From positions 310,001 to 374,000 of the forward strand of contig NZ_CAEUHO010000005.1 of NCBI RefSeq assembly GCF_903181435.1: a stretch of DNA of 64,000 nt. Reading direction: 5' to 3'. The notes beneath the pieces are model-generated. The model worked only from the letters and a program-made list of their open reading frames with translations. It made no database searches and had not been told where the DNA came from. This DNA comes from Bacteroides acidifaciens (GTDB lineage: Bacteria; Bacteroidota; Bacteroidia; Bacteroidales; Bacteroidaceae). Position 1 is the first letter of the stretch. Every line of letters starts with the position of its first letter. The position numbers and the translations under genes are program-made. Below are positions 1 to 8,123 of this stretch, piece by piece.

Positions 1-137
1 AAGTTGGTGAAATGATTGCTAAAAAGGCTCAGGAAGCAGGTATAACTACTGTTGTTTTTGACCGTAATGGTTACTTGTATCATGGGAGAGTAAAAGAAGT
101 AGCTGATGCTGCTCGTAACGGTGGACTTAAATTTTAA
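1..137 (+). CDS. rplR: 50S ribosomal protein L18, C-terminal end
   Basis: The window opens inside this gene; the readable frame begins at base 3 and stops with TAA at 135-137. The visible 44 residues include [18 protein letters not shown] and end in [11 protein letters not shown], the typical C-terminal end of L18, which binds 5S rRNA in the large subunit. It lies five bases before rpsE, the order expected in the spc operon. The start lies outside the window. Confidence 0.95.
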   Translation, partial: VGEMIAKKAQEAGITTVVFDRNGYLYHGRVKEVADAARNGGLKF

Positions 138-142
138 TCATT

Positions 143-661
143 ATGGCAGGAGTTAATAATAGAGTTAAGATTACTAACGATATAGAACTGAAGGATAGAT
201 TGGTTGCTATTAATCGTGTTACTAAAGTTACCAAAGGTGGTAGAACTTTTAGTTTCTCTGCAATCGTTGTTGTAGGTAACGAAGAAGGAATCATTGGTTG
301 GGGACTTGGTAAAGCAGGTGAAGTAACAGCTGCTATCGCTAAAGGTGTTGAGTCAGCTAAAAAGAATTTGGTGAAAGTACCTATTTTGAAAGGTACTGTT
401 CCTCATGAACAATCAGCTAGATTTGGTGGTGCTGAAGTATTCATCAAACCAGCATCCCACGGAACCGGTGTTGTAGCTGGTGGTGCTATGCGTGCTGTAT
501 TGGAAAGTGTTGGTGTTACTGATGTTTTGGCTAAATCAAAAGGTTCTTCAAATCCGCATAACCTTGTTAAAGCCACAATTGAAGCTTTGAGTGAAATGCG
601 TGATGCAAGAATGGTTGCTCAAAACAGAGGAATTAGTGTTGAAAAAGTATTTAGAGGATAA
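143..661 (+). CDS. rpsE: 30S ribosomal protein S5
   Basis: This 172-residue protein has the S5 layout: an N-terminal dsRNA-binding-like domain (about residues 17-80, with [20 protein letters not shown]) and a C-terminal domain with the conserved glycine-rich [16 protein letters not shown] stretch. S5 sits at the mRNA entry side of the small subunit and contributes to decoding accuracy. The length is normal for the family. It is followed after nine bases by rpmD, with the purine-rich AGGAGGAGAT in between as ribosome binding site. It is part of the continuous ribosomal-protein operon. Confidence 0.98.
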   Translation: MAGVNNRVKITNDIELKDRLVAINRVTKVTKGGRTFSFSAIVVVGNEEGIIGWGLGKAGEVTAAIAKGVESAKKNLVKVPILKGTVPHEQSARFGGAEVFIKPASHGTGVVAGGAMRAVLESVGVTDVLAKSKGSSNPHNLVKATIEALSEMRDARMVAQNRGISVEKVFRG

Positions 662-670
662 GGAGGAGAT

Positions 671-847
671 ATGTCAACTATAAAGATCAAACAAGTTAAA
701 AGTAGAATTGGTGCTCCGGCTGATCAAAAAAGAACTCTTGATGCACTGGGGCTTCGTAAACTGAACCGTGTGGTTGAACACGAAAGCACTCCTTCAATTC
801 TTGGAATGGTAGATAAAGTAAAACACTTGGTTGCCATTGTTAAGTAA
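671..847 (+). CDS. rpmD: 50S ribosomal protein L30
   Basis: This short gene encodes 58 residues beginning MSTIKIKQVKSRIG and ending KHLVAIVK. L30 is a small large-subunit protein found in most but not all bacteria. The identification rests on the sequence (IKQVKSRIG, then LDALGLRKLNRVVEHEST) and on its place between rpsE and rplO, where L30 always sits. An AGGAGG purine run precedes the ATG at a good distance. Confidence 0.97.
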   Translation: MSTIKIKQVKSRIGAPADQKRTLDALGLRKLNRVVEHESTPSILGMVDKVKHLVAIVK

Positions 848-879
848 TTATTTGTTGAATAATAAAACGAAATTACAAT

Positions 880-1326
880 ATGAACTTAAGTAATTTAAAA
901 CCTGCAGAGGGATCTACTAAGACAAGAAAAAGAATTGGACGTGGTGCTGGTTCTGGCTTAGGCGGTACTTCTACAAGAGGTCATAAAGGAGCTAAATCAA
1001 GATCTGGATACTCAAAGAAAATCGGTTTTGAAGGCGGTCAGATGCCTCTTCAACGTCGAGTTCCTAAATTTGGTTTTAAGAATATCAATCGTGTAGAATA
1101 TAAAGCAATCAACTTGGATACTATCCAGAAATTAGCTGAAGCTAAGACTTTGGTAAAAGTTGGTGTTAACGACTTTGTCGAAGCAGGATTTATTTCTTCA
1201 AATCAGTTGGTAAAAGTATTGGGTAATGGAACTCTGACTAACAAGCTGGAAGTAGAAGCTCATGCATTCTCTAAGACTGCAACTGCTGCTATTGAAGCTG
1301 CTGGTGGAACTGTAGTAAAACTCTGA
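880..1326 (+). CDS. rplO: 50S ribosomal protein L15
   Basis: This 148-residue protein begins MNLSNLKPAEGSTKTRKRIG and carries the basic, glycine-rich N-terminal extension (RGAGSGLGGTSTRGHKGAKS) that threads into 23S rRNA, followed by GFEGGQMPLQRRVPKFGF and the globular C-terminal half. L15 is a late-assembly protein of the large subunit. It ends four bases before secY, so the two are translated from the same message, as is usual. Confidence 0.98.
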   Translation: MNLSNLKPAEGSTKTRKRIGRGAGSGLGGTSTRGHKGAKSRSGYSKKIGFEGGQMPLQRRVPKFGFKNINRVEYKAINLDTIQKLAEAKTLVKVGVNDFVEAGFISSNQLVKVLGNGTLTNKLEVEAHAFSKTATAAIEAAGGTVVKL

Positions 1327-1330
1327 TTCA

Positions 1331-2671
1331 ATGAGAAAAGCTATTGAAACATTAAAGAATATATGGAAGATTGAGGATCTGAGACAGCGGATCCTCATCA
1401 CCATATTGTTTGTAGCAATTTACCGTTTCGGATCATATGTCGTATTACCGGGTATTAATCCGGCAATGCTGGCAAAATTGCACGAACAAACAAGTGAAGG
1501 CCTTTTAGCCTTGTTAAATATGTTCTCTGGAGGAGCATTTTCTAATGCCTCTATTTTTGCATTAGGAATCATGCCTTATATCTCTGCATCTATTGTAATC
1601 CAGTTGTTGGGAATTGCTGTGCCGTATTTCCAGAAACTGCAACGTGAGGGTGAGAGCGGCAAAAGAAAAATGAATCAATATACTCGTTATCTTACGATCG
1701 CTATATTGTTAGTTCAGGCGCCTTCTTATTTGCTCAATCTTAAAATGCAGGCTGGTCCTTCCTTAAATGCTTCATTAGATTGGACTCTGTTTATGATTAC
1801 CTCTACCATTATTTTGGCAGCAGGTAGTATGTTTATTTTGTGGCTTGGTGAAAGAATTACTGATAAAGGTATTGGTAATGGTATTTCATTTATCATTTTA
1901 ATTGGTATTATCGCTCGTTTCCCTGATGCTCTACTACAGGAAGTTGTATCAAGAGTGGCAAATAAGAGTGGTGGTCTGATTATGTTTATAATTGAAATCG
2001 TATTCTTATTGTTAGTGATTGGCGCTGCAATTCTTTTAGTTCAGGGAGTGAGAAAGATTCCCGTACAGTATGCTAAGAGAATTGTGGGTAACAAACAATA
2101 TGGTGGTGCAAGACAGTACATTCCTTTGAAAGTGAATACTGCAGGTGTAATGCCTATCATATTTGCTCAGGCAATCATGTTTATACCTATTACATTTATC
2201 GGTTTTTCAAATGTAAATAATGCAGGCGGTTTCTTGCATGCGTTTACAGATCATACAAGTTTCTGGTATAATTTTGTCTTTGCGGTAATGATTATATTAT
2301 TTACGTATTTCTATACTGCAATTACAATTAATCCGACTCAGATGGCTGAGGATATGAAGAGAAATAATGGTTTCATCCCTGGCATTAAACCAGGAAAGAA
2401 AACAGCAGAGTATATTGATGATATTATGTCTCGTATTACTTTACCTGGTTCTTTCTTTTTGGCTTTAGTTGCTATTATGCCTGCTTTTGCCGGTATATTT
2501 GGTGTACAAGCCGGTTTCGCTCAATTCTTCGGTGGTACGTCTTTGTTAATTCTTGTAGGTGTGGTTCTTGATACGCTACAACAGGTTGAAAGTCATTTGT
2601 TGATGAGACACTATGATGGTCTGTTGAAGTCTGGTCGTATTAAAGGACGCGCTGGTGTAGCGGCATATTAA
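1331..2671 (+). CDS. secY: Preprotein translocase subunit SecY
   Basis: SecY is the channel-forming subunit of the Sec translocon in the inner membrane. The 446 residues contain about ten hydrophobic membrane spans and the family landmarks: GINPAMLAKL near residue 42 before the plug region, GIMPYISASIVIQLL (about residues 80-95), ERITDKGIGNGISFII (about 170-185) and the cytoplasmic loop ARQYIPLKVNTAGVMPIIFA. The length is normal. The gene lies in the ribosomal operon between rplO and map, the standard Bacteroidetes position. Confidence 0.98.
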   Translation: MRKAIETLKNIWKIEDLRQRILITILFVAIYRFGSYVVLPGINPAMLAKLHEQTSEGLLALLNMFSGGAFSNASIFALGIMPYISASIVIQLLGIAVPYFQKLQREGESGKRKMNQYTRYLTIAILLVQAPSYLLNLKMQAGPSLNASLDWTLFMITSTIILAAGSMFILWLGERITDKGIGNGISFIILIGIIARFPDALLQEVVSRVANKSGGLIMFIIEIVFLLLVIGAAILLVQGVRKIPVQYAKRIVGNKQYGGARQYIPLKVNTAGVMPIIFAQAIMFIPITFIGFSNVNNAGGFLHAFTDHTSFWYNFVFAVMIILFTYFYTAITINPTQMAEDMKRNNGFIPGIKPGKKTAEYIDDIMSRITLPGSFFLALVAIMPAFAGIFGVQAGFAQFFGGTSLLILVGVVLDTLQQVESHLLMRHYDGLLKSGRIKGRAGVAAY

Positions 2672-2686
2672 TTCTTTAGATTAGAA

Positions 2687-3484
2687 ATGATATTTCTTAA
2701 AACAGAAGATGAAATAGAATTGCTCCGTCAGAGCAACCTGCTTGTCGGAAAGACTTTGGCAGAGGTTGCTAAATTGGTGAAGCCCGGTGTAACTACGCGT
2801 GAGTTGGATAAAGTTGCTGAAGAGTTCATTAGAGATCACGGAGCAACTCCGACTTTCAAAGGATTTCCGAATCAGTATGGAGAACCATTTCCCGCATCCC
2901 TCTGTACTTCTGTAAATGAGCAGGTGGTACATGGAATCCCAAACGATATTGTTCTGAAAGAAGGTGATATCGTGTCTGTGGATTGTGGAACATATATGAA
3001 TGGTTTTTGTGGTGATTCTGCTTATACTTTTTGTGTAGGAGAGGTGAACGAAGAAGTTCGTAATTTGTTGAAGGTAACTAAAGAAGCGTTATATATTGGT
3101 ATTCAGAATGCAGTGCAAGGTAAAAGAATCGGGGATGTCGGATATGCTATCCAGCAATATTGTGAGTCTCATTCTTATGGTGTAGTGCGTGAGTTTGTTG
3201 GTCATGGAATTGGTCATGAAATGCATGAAGACCCTCAGGTTCCCAATTATGGTAAGAGGGGATATGGCCCTTTGATGAAGAGAGGGCTTTGCATAGCGAT
3301 AGAGCCGATGATAACACTGGGAGACCGGCAAGTGATTATGGAACGTGACGGATGGACTGTTAGAACCAAAGACCGTAAATGTGCTGCACACTTTGAACAT
3401 ACGGTGGCAGTAGGTGCTGGTGAAGCTGATATTTTGTCATCATTCAAATTCATAGAAGAAGTTTTAGGAGATAAAGCAATATAA
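2687..3484 (+). CDS. map: Type I methionine aminopeptidase
   Basis: Map removes the initiator methionine from nascent proteins. The 265-residue product has the pita-bread metalloprotease fold and its metal ligands can be seen: the two aspartates in [20 protein letters not shown], histidine in [13 protein letters not shown], and the glutamates in AIEPMITLG and HFEHTVAV. The Map-IF1-L36 order after SecY is common in Bacteroidetes and Firmicutes. It ends one base before the infA start codon, which suggests coupled translation. Confidence 0.98.
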   Translation: MIFLKTEDEIELLRQSNLLVGKTLAEVAKLVKPGVTTRELDKVAEEFIRDHGATPTFKGFPNQYGEPFPASLCTSVNEQVVHGIPNDIVLKEGDIVSVDCGTYMNGFCGDSAYTFCVGEVNEEVRNLLKVTKEALYIGIQNAVQGKRIGDVGYAIQQYCESHSYGVVREFVGHGIGHEMHEDPQVPNYGKRGYGPLMKRGLCIAIEPMITLGDRQVIMERDGWTVRTKDRKCAAHFEHTVAVGAGEADILSSFKFIEEVLGDKAI

Positions 3485-3485
3485 T

Positions 3486-3704
3486 ATGGCAAAGCAATCT
3501 GCAATAGAACAAGATGGAGTTATAGTTGAAGCATTGTCAAATGCAATGTTTCGTGTTGAATTAGAAAACGGACATGAGATTACTGCACATATTTCGGGCA
3601 AGATGCGGATGCATTACATTAAGATCCTGCCAGGAGATAAAGTGAGAGTCGAAATGTCTCCTTACGACTTATCGAAAGGAAGAATTGTGTTTAGATATAA
3701 ATAA
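3486..3704 (+). CDS. infA: Translation initiation factor IF-1
   Basis: The 72 residues form the single OB-fold of IF-1, which occupies the ribosomal A site during initiation. Landmarks are [43 protein letters not shown] and the C-terminal [15 protein letters not shown]. The length matches the family exactly. It is translationally linked to map (one-base gap) and followed nine bases later by rpmJ. Confidence 0.98.
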   Translation: MAKQSAIEQDGVIVEALSNAMFRVELENGHEITAHISGKMRMHYIKILPGDKVRVEMSPYDLSKGRIVFRYK

Positions 3705-3712
3705 AATAAGAT

Positions 3713-3829
3713 ATGAAAGTAAGAGCATCATTAAAGAAACGCACGCCAGAATGTAAGATCGTTAGACGTAATGGCCGTTTGTATGTTATTAACAAGAAAA
3801 ATCCTAAGTATAAACAACGTCAAGGATAA
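3713..3829 (+). CDS. rpmJ: 50S ribosomal protein L36
   Basis: The gene encodes 38 residues, [19 protein letters not shown] and so on to KYKQRQG. The size is right for L36. The family has a zinc-binding CCCH form and a cysteine-poor form; here only one cysteine (in PECKIVRR) is left, so this is the zinc-free type. It sits between infA and rpsM, the conserved position. Confidence 0.96.
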   Translation: MKVRASLKKRTPECKIVRRNGRLYVINKKNPKYKQRQG

Positions 3830-3862
3830 TTTGTTATTTTTGCAAAAAAAATAATTTAGTAT

Positions 3863-4243
3863 ATGGCTATAAGAATAGTTGGTGTAGATTTGCCTCAGAA
3901 TAAAAGAGGTGAAATTGCGTTGACCTATGTATATGGAATAGGTCGCAGTAGTTCAGCAAAAATTTTAGATAAAGCTGGTGTAGACAAAGATCTGAAGGTT
4001 AAAGACTGGACAGATGATCAAGCTGCTAAGATTCGTGAGATTATCGGTGCAGAGTATAAAGTAGAAGGTGATCTTCGTTCCGAAATCCAATTGAACATTA
4101 AGCGATTAATGGATATTGGTTGCTATCGTGGTGTACGTCACCGTATTGGTCTGCCTGTAAGAGGTCAGAGCACAAAGAACAATGCACGTACTCGTAAGGG
4201 TAGAAAGAAAACCGTTGCTAATAAGAAAAAAGCTACTAAATAA
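3863..4243 (+). CDS. rpsM: 30S ribosomal protein S13
   Basis: This 126-residue protein starts [20 protein letters not shown] and contains [12 protein letters not shown], the helix-two-turn-helix region, and the conserved [18 protein letters not shown] before a lysine/arginine-rich tail. S13 contacts the P-site tRNA and the intersubunit bridge. A TATTTTTG match to the -7 box (3835-3842) lies just upstream, but no -33 element is visible, so an internal promoter is only a possibility. Confidence 0.98.
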
Positions 4244-4254
4244 TAATTGTTGAT

Positions 4255-4644
4255 ATGGCAAAAAAAACAGTTGCAGCTAAAAAGAGAAATGTGAAAGTAG
4301 ACGCTAATGGACAGTTGCATGTTCATTCATCTTTCAACAATATTATTGTTTCTCTTGCAAACAGTGAAGGGCAGATTATTTCTTGGTCGTCTGCTGGTAA
4401 AATGGGATTTAGAGGTTCTAAAAAGAATACTCCTTATGCAGCTCAGATGGCTGCCCAGGATTGTGCAAAGATTGCATTCGATCTTGGCCTGAGAAAGGTA
4501 AAAGCATATGTGAAGGGTCCAGGTAACGGACGTGAGTCTGCTATTAGAACTATCCACGGTGCTGGTATCGAAGTTACTGAAATCATTGACGTGACTCCGC
4601 TTCCACATAATGGTTGTCGTCCTCCGAAAAGACGTAGAGTTTAA
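4255..4644 (+). CDS. rpsK: 30S ribosomal protein S11
   Basis: The 129 residues contain the S11 landmarks [49 protein letters not shown] and the C-terminal [19 protein letters not shown]11 forms part of the platform of the small subunit near the exit site. It starts 11 bases after rpsM. It is followed by an unusually long 117-base gap before rpsD. Confidence 0.98.
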
Positions 4645-4684
4645 TTTACCTTTAACTTACACAATGATCTTGATTTTGTTTATG

Positions 4685-4710
4685 GATTACATTAATTTCT
4701 CTCTGTAATC
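4685..4710 (+). promoter_or_regulatory. Hairpin in the rpsK-rpsD gap
   Basis: The 117-base gap between rpsK and rpsD contains a perfect seven-base-pair stem, GATTACA at 4685-4691 with TGTAATC at 4704-4710, and a 12-base loop. Other gaps in this operon are mostly under 35 bases. S4 is an autoregulator through mRNA leaders in other bacteria, so a control element is possible, but no known leader consensus was recognised here. Confidence 0.35.
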
Positions 4711-4761
4711 GCGGCTGCAACAAATTGAGTTCATGAATAAACAATTAAATATTTAAAAGAA

Positions 4762-5367
4762 ATGGCTAGATATACTGGACCAAAATCAAGAATCGCCCGT
4801 AAATTCGGTGAAGGAATCTTTGGAGCTGATAAAGTTTTGTCAAAGAAGAACTATCCTCCCGGACAACATGGTAATTCAAGAAAAAGAAAAACTTCTGAAT
4901 ACGGTGTGCAACTTCGTGAAAAGCAGAAAGCTAAATACACCTATGGAGTTTTAGAAAAACAATTCCGCAATTTGTTTGAAAAAGCAGCTACTGCTAAAGG
5001 TATTACTGGTGAGGTACTCCTTCAATTGCTGGAAGGCCGTCTTGACAACGTAGTATTCCGTTTGGGTATTGCTCCTACACGTGCTGCTGCTCGTCAGTTG
5101 GTTAGTCACAAGCACATTACTGTTGATGGTGAAGTGGTAAATATTCCTTCATTTGCAGTAAAACCAGGTCAATTGATTGGTGTTCGTGAGAGATCTAAAT
5201 CTTTGGAAGTAATTGCTAATTCTCTCGCAGGTTTCAATCATAGCAAATATGCTTGGTTGGAATGGGATGAAGCTTCAAAGGTTGGTAAAATGTTGCACAT
5301 ACCTGAAAGAGCAGACATTCCTGAGAACATTAAAGAACATTTGATCGTTGAATTGTATTCTAAATAA
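4762..5367 (+). CDS. rpsD: 30S ribosomal protein S4
   Basis: The 201-residue protein starts [20 protein letters not shown] and has the S4 N-terminal region, followed by an S4-type RNA-binding domain (about residues 90-155, [21 protein letters not shown] and [21 protein letters not shown]). S4 nucleates 16S rRNA folding. It lies directly before rpoA (11-base gap), the conserved alpha-operon order. Confidence 0.98.
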   Translation: MARYTGPKSRIARKFGEGIFGADKVLSKKNYPPGQHGNSRKRKTSEYGVQLREKQKAKYTYGVLEKQFRNLFEKAATAKGITGEVLLQLLEGRLDNVVFRLGIAPTRAAARQLVSHKHITVDGEVVNIPSFAVKPGQLIGVRERSKSLEVIANSLAGFNHSKYAWLEWDEASKVGKMLHIPERADIPENIKEHLIVELYSK

Positions 5368-5378
5368 TAATTAATTTC

Positions 5379-6371
5379 ATGGCGATATTAGCATTTCAAA
5401 AACCTGATAAAGTATTAATGTTGGAGGCGGACTCTAGATTCGGTAAATTCGAATTCCGTCCGTTGGAACCGGGTTTTGGTATTACTGTAGGTAATGCATT
5501 ACGCCGTATCCTTCTTTCTTCATTAGAGGGTTTTGCTATCACTACCATCAGAATCGACGGTGTGGAGCATGAATTTTCTAGTGTACCTGGAGTAAAAGAG
5601 GATGTTACCAACATTATCTTGAATCTGAAACAAGTGAGATTCAAGCAAGTAGTTGAAGAGTTCGAGAGCGAAAAAGTGAGCATCACTGTCGAGAATTCCA
5701 GTGAATTTAAAGCAGGTGACATAGGTAAGTATTTGACTGGATTTGAAGTGTTAAATCCGGAATTAGTTATTTGTCATTTAGATTCTAAGTCAACTATGCA
5801 GATTGATATTACAATTAACAAAGGACGTGGTTATGTGCCTGCTGATGAAAATCGCGAGTATTGCACGGACGTTAATGTAATTCCAATCGACTCTATTTAT
5901 ACACCGATACGTAATGTCAAGTATGCTGTAGAAAACTTCCGTGTAGAACAGAAGACTGACTACGAAAAGCTAGTGCTTGAAATTAGTACCGACGGTTCTA
6001 TACATCCGAAAGAAGCGCTGAAAGAAGCTGCAAAAATTCTGATTTATCATTTCATGTTGTTCTCTGACGAGAAGATCACGCTTGAAAGTAATGATACTGA
6101 CGGCAATGAAGAGTTTGATGAAGAAGTATTGCATATGCGTCAGTTGTTGAAGACTAAGCTTGTTGATATGGACTTGTCAGTTCGTGCCCTCAATTGCTTG
6201 AAGGCTGCCGATGTAGAAACACTTGGTGACTTGGTACAGTTCAACAAAACTGACCTGCTGAAATTCAGAAACTTCGGAAAGAAATCGCTTACCGAGCTTG
6301 ATGATTTGCTGGAAAGTCTGAATCTGTCGTTTGGAACCGATATTTCTAAATATAAATTAGATAAAGAATAA
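5379..6371 (+). CDS. rpoA: DNA-directed RNA polymerase subunit alpha
   Basis: Alpha dimerises and serves as the scaffold for beta and beta' in RNA polymerase. The 330 residues show the N-terminal dimerisation domain (about 20-225; [19 protein letters not shown]) and the C-terminal helix-hairpin-helix domain (about 255-315; [17 protein letters not shown] and [16 protein letters not shown]), joined by an acidic linker. The length is normal. It is followed four bases later by rplQ. Confidence 0.98.
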   Translation: MAILAFQKPDKVLMLEADSRFGKFEFRPLEPGFGITVGNALRRILLSSLEGFAITTIRIDGVEHEFSSVPGVKEDVTNIILNLKQVRFKQVVEEFESEKVSITVENSSEFKAGDIGKYLTGFEVLNPELVICHLDSKSTMQIDITINKGRGYVPADENREYCTDVNVIPIDSIYTPIRNVKYAVENFRVEQKTDYEKLVLEISTDGSIHPKEALKEAAKILIYHFMLFSDEKITLESNDTDGNEEFDEEVLHMRQLLKTKLVDMDLSVRALNCLKAADVETLGDLVQFNKTDLLKFRNFGKKSLTELDDLLESLNLSFGTDISKYKLDKE

Positions 6372-6374
6372 AAA

Positions 6375-6878
6375 ATGAGACATAATAAAAAATTCAATCA
6401 TTTAGGTCGTACTGCTTCTCATAGAAGTGCTATGTTATCTAACATGGCTTGTTCTTTGATCAAGCACAAAAGAATCACTACGACTGTTGCAAAGGCAAAA
6501 GCTTTGAAGAAGTTTGTTGAGCCTTTGATTACTAAGTCTAAAGAAGACACTACGAATTCTCGTCGTGTTGTATTTAGCAATTTGCAAGATAAGATTGCAG
6601 TAACGGAATTGTTCAAGGAAATTTCTGTTAAGATTGCTGATCGTCCAGGTGGTTATACCCGTATCATTAAGACTGGTAACCGTTTGGGTGATAACGCTGA
6701 AATGTGCTTCATCGAGTTGGTTGACTACAATGAAAACATGGCAAAAGAAAAAGTTGCTAAGAAAGCAACTCGTACTCGTCGTTCCAAGAAGAGTGCCGAA
6801 GCTGCTCCTGCTGCTGTTGAAGCACCTGCAACTGAGACTTCGAAAGCTGAAGAACCAAAAGCAGAATCTGCAGAATAA
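6375..6878 (+). CDS. rplQ: 50S ribosomal protein L17
   Basis: L17 lines the outside of the large subunit near the exit tunnel. The first ~120 residues are the conserved domain ([20 protein letters not shown], then [16 protein letters not shown]). The remaining ~45 residues are an Ala/Glu/Lys-rich tail ([20 protein letters not shown]) not present in E. coli L17; such low-complexity extensions are common in Bacteroidetes. It is the last gene of the operon and is followed by a strong terminator. Confidence 0.97.
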   Translation: MRHNKKFNHLGRTASHRSAMLSNMACSLIKHKRITTTVAKAKALKKFVEPLITKSKEDTTNSRRVVFSNLQDKIAVTELFKEISVKIADRPGGYTRIIKTGNRLGDNAEMCFIELVDYNENMAKEKVAKKATRTRRSKKSAEAAPAAVEAPATETSKAEEPKAESAE

Positions 6879-6902
6879 TTCAACAATTATTCTTATAGAT
6901 AT

Positions 6903-6937
6903 AAAAAGGCTATTCCATATGGGAATAGCCTTTTTTG
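6903..6937 (+). terminator. Rho-independent terminator of the ribosomal operon
   Basis: AAAAAGGCTATTCC pairs with GGGAATAGCCTTTTT around the loop ATAT, and the 3' arm runs into TTTTTTG. This closes the spc/alpha operon. Confidence 0.93.
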
Positions 6938-7010
6938 TTAGGGGCTTGTTTACTAATCCTAAGATAAATTAAAAGATATCCTGAATGAACTTTTCATAAA
7001 TAGAATCTGT

Positions 7011-7018
7011 TATATTTG
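7011..7018 (+). promoter_or_regulatory. -7 box upstream of the small secreted protein
   Basis: TATATTTG matches the Bacteroides -7 consensus TAnnTTTG. It ends only nine bases before the ATG at 7028, so a transcript from it would have almost no 5' leader. Either the message is nearly leaderless or the real promoter lies elsewhere. Confidence 0.4.
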
Positions 7019-7027
7019 TAGAAGAAT

Positions 7028-7423
7028 ATGGCAAAATTTGTAAAGGTAATATTGTTTCTGTTGCTGGTAGTTACCCTTCATGGGATCGCAGGCAATGTTT
7101 TCATCGAAGAACCGGTGGAACAGACAGAGAATACTATTACATATTCTGTGAAACAACACGGACAGATCAGTGTTCCTGAGTTTCCTTGTTCGCCTGTGGC
7201 TGAATTAACAAATTTACAAAGTCACCAAATGTCTGTGACACGTATCCAGCGTGTGCAGCTTGGGGAATACTTCACTACATTGAAGAATCTGCTACAATGT
7301 TGCGCTGAACGTGATAACTCTCTCTCACAACATTGGGGGCGGATTTATGACACTACAACTTCCTATTATTGCCAACCTTCGAGTGAATATTATGTATTTA
7401 CTTTAAGGCATATTATTATTTAG
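7028..7423 (+). CDS. Small secreted protein with C-terminal YYVFTLRHIII
   Basis: The function is unknown. The 131 residues start with a signal-peptide-like stretch (MAKFVKVILFLLLVVTLHGIAGN), have a polar middle and end SSEYYVFTLRHIII. The end and parts of the middle match the protein at 41100-41543, which ends SDYYVFALRRILI, and both have an R..R...L...L...NSLxQ pattern before it. The two are therefore paralogues of a small exported family. The next gene (7529) follows after 105 bases. Terminal beta-strand-like residues could act in membrane insertion or as a sorting or recognition tail, but nothing here proves it. Confidence 0.75.
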   Translation: MAKFVKVILFLLLVVTLHGIAGNVFIEEPVEQTENTITYSVKQHGQISVPEFPCSPVAELTNLQSHQMSVTRIQRVQLGEYFTTLKNLLQCCAERDNSLSQHWGRIYDTTTSYYCQPSSEYYVFTLRHIII

Positions 7424-7528
7424 CCGTTTATTTATTGGTCTTTTTCTTCTATGATTACTAGTGTAATACGTATGCTGGTAGTCCTTCATATCTTTATATT
7501 TTTACTAATAAATTAAACTTTAAATATT

Positions 7529-8071
7529 ATGGCAACTACTCAAGTTATTGATGCTACTATATTTGCATCTTCACATCCCGATATCGCTAAACGTACAAGT
7601 ATCTCCGGAGTTCTAATCTCTTCTGTAATGTTATTGGTCGGTATTTTTGCATTTGGTTCTACCTTTGAGCTGGAAGACAGGTCTTCTACTATTAGTATGG
7701 CATTAATGGTTTTTGGAACCGGACTGTTTCTTATAGGAATTTTTCGCCTTTTCTGGAAATCCAAGGAGGTTGTTTATTTACCTACCGGAAGCGTAACAAA
7801 AGAACATAGCATCTTCTTTGATTTGAAGTATATGGACTCTTTGACTAACATAGTAAATTCGGGCTCATTCTCTGCCGGTTCGGCTATTAAAAGCGAGTCA
7901 AGCGGTAATATTCGTATGGATGTGATACTTTCTGAAGATAAGAAGTTTGCAGCCGTTCAGTTGTTCCAATTTGTACCTTATAATTATCAACCGATCACGT
8001 CCGTGCAGTATTTTACAAATGATGGAGCTTCAGCAGTCGTAGCTTTTCTTACAAAAAGCAAACAAAGCTGA
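7529..8071 (+). CDS. Unknown membrane protein, two N-terminal spans
   Basis: No family was recognised. The 180 residues contain two hydrophobic spans close together (about residues 25-42, GVLISSVMLLVGIFAFGS, and 55-72, MALMVFGTGLFLIGIFRLFW), followed by a soluble domain of about 100 residues without cysteines or obvious catalytic motifs. The domain would lie on one face of the inner membrane. It follows the small secreted protein in the same direction with a 105-base gap, so co-expression is possible but not shown. It converges with the MutS-like gene. Confidence 0.7.
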   Translation: MATTQVIDATIFASSHPDIAKRTSISGVLISSVMLLVGIFAFGSTFELEDRSSTISMALMVFGTGLFLIGIFRLFWKSKEVVYLPTGSVTKEHSIFFDLKYMDSLTNIVNSGSFSAGSAIKSESSGNIRMDVILSEDKKFAAVQLFQFVPYNYQPITSVQYFTNDGASAVVAFLTKSKQS

Positions 8072-8123
8072 TAAAAGCAAACAAAACTGATAAGATGTAG
8101 AACATAACTTTAATTTTCATACA

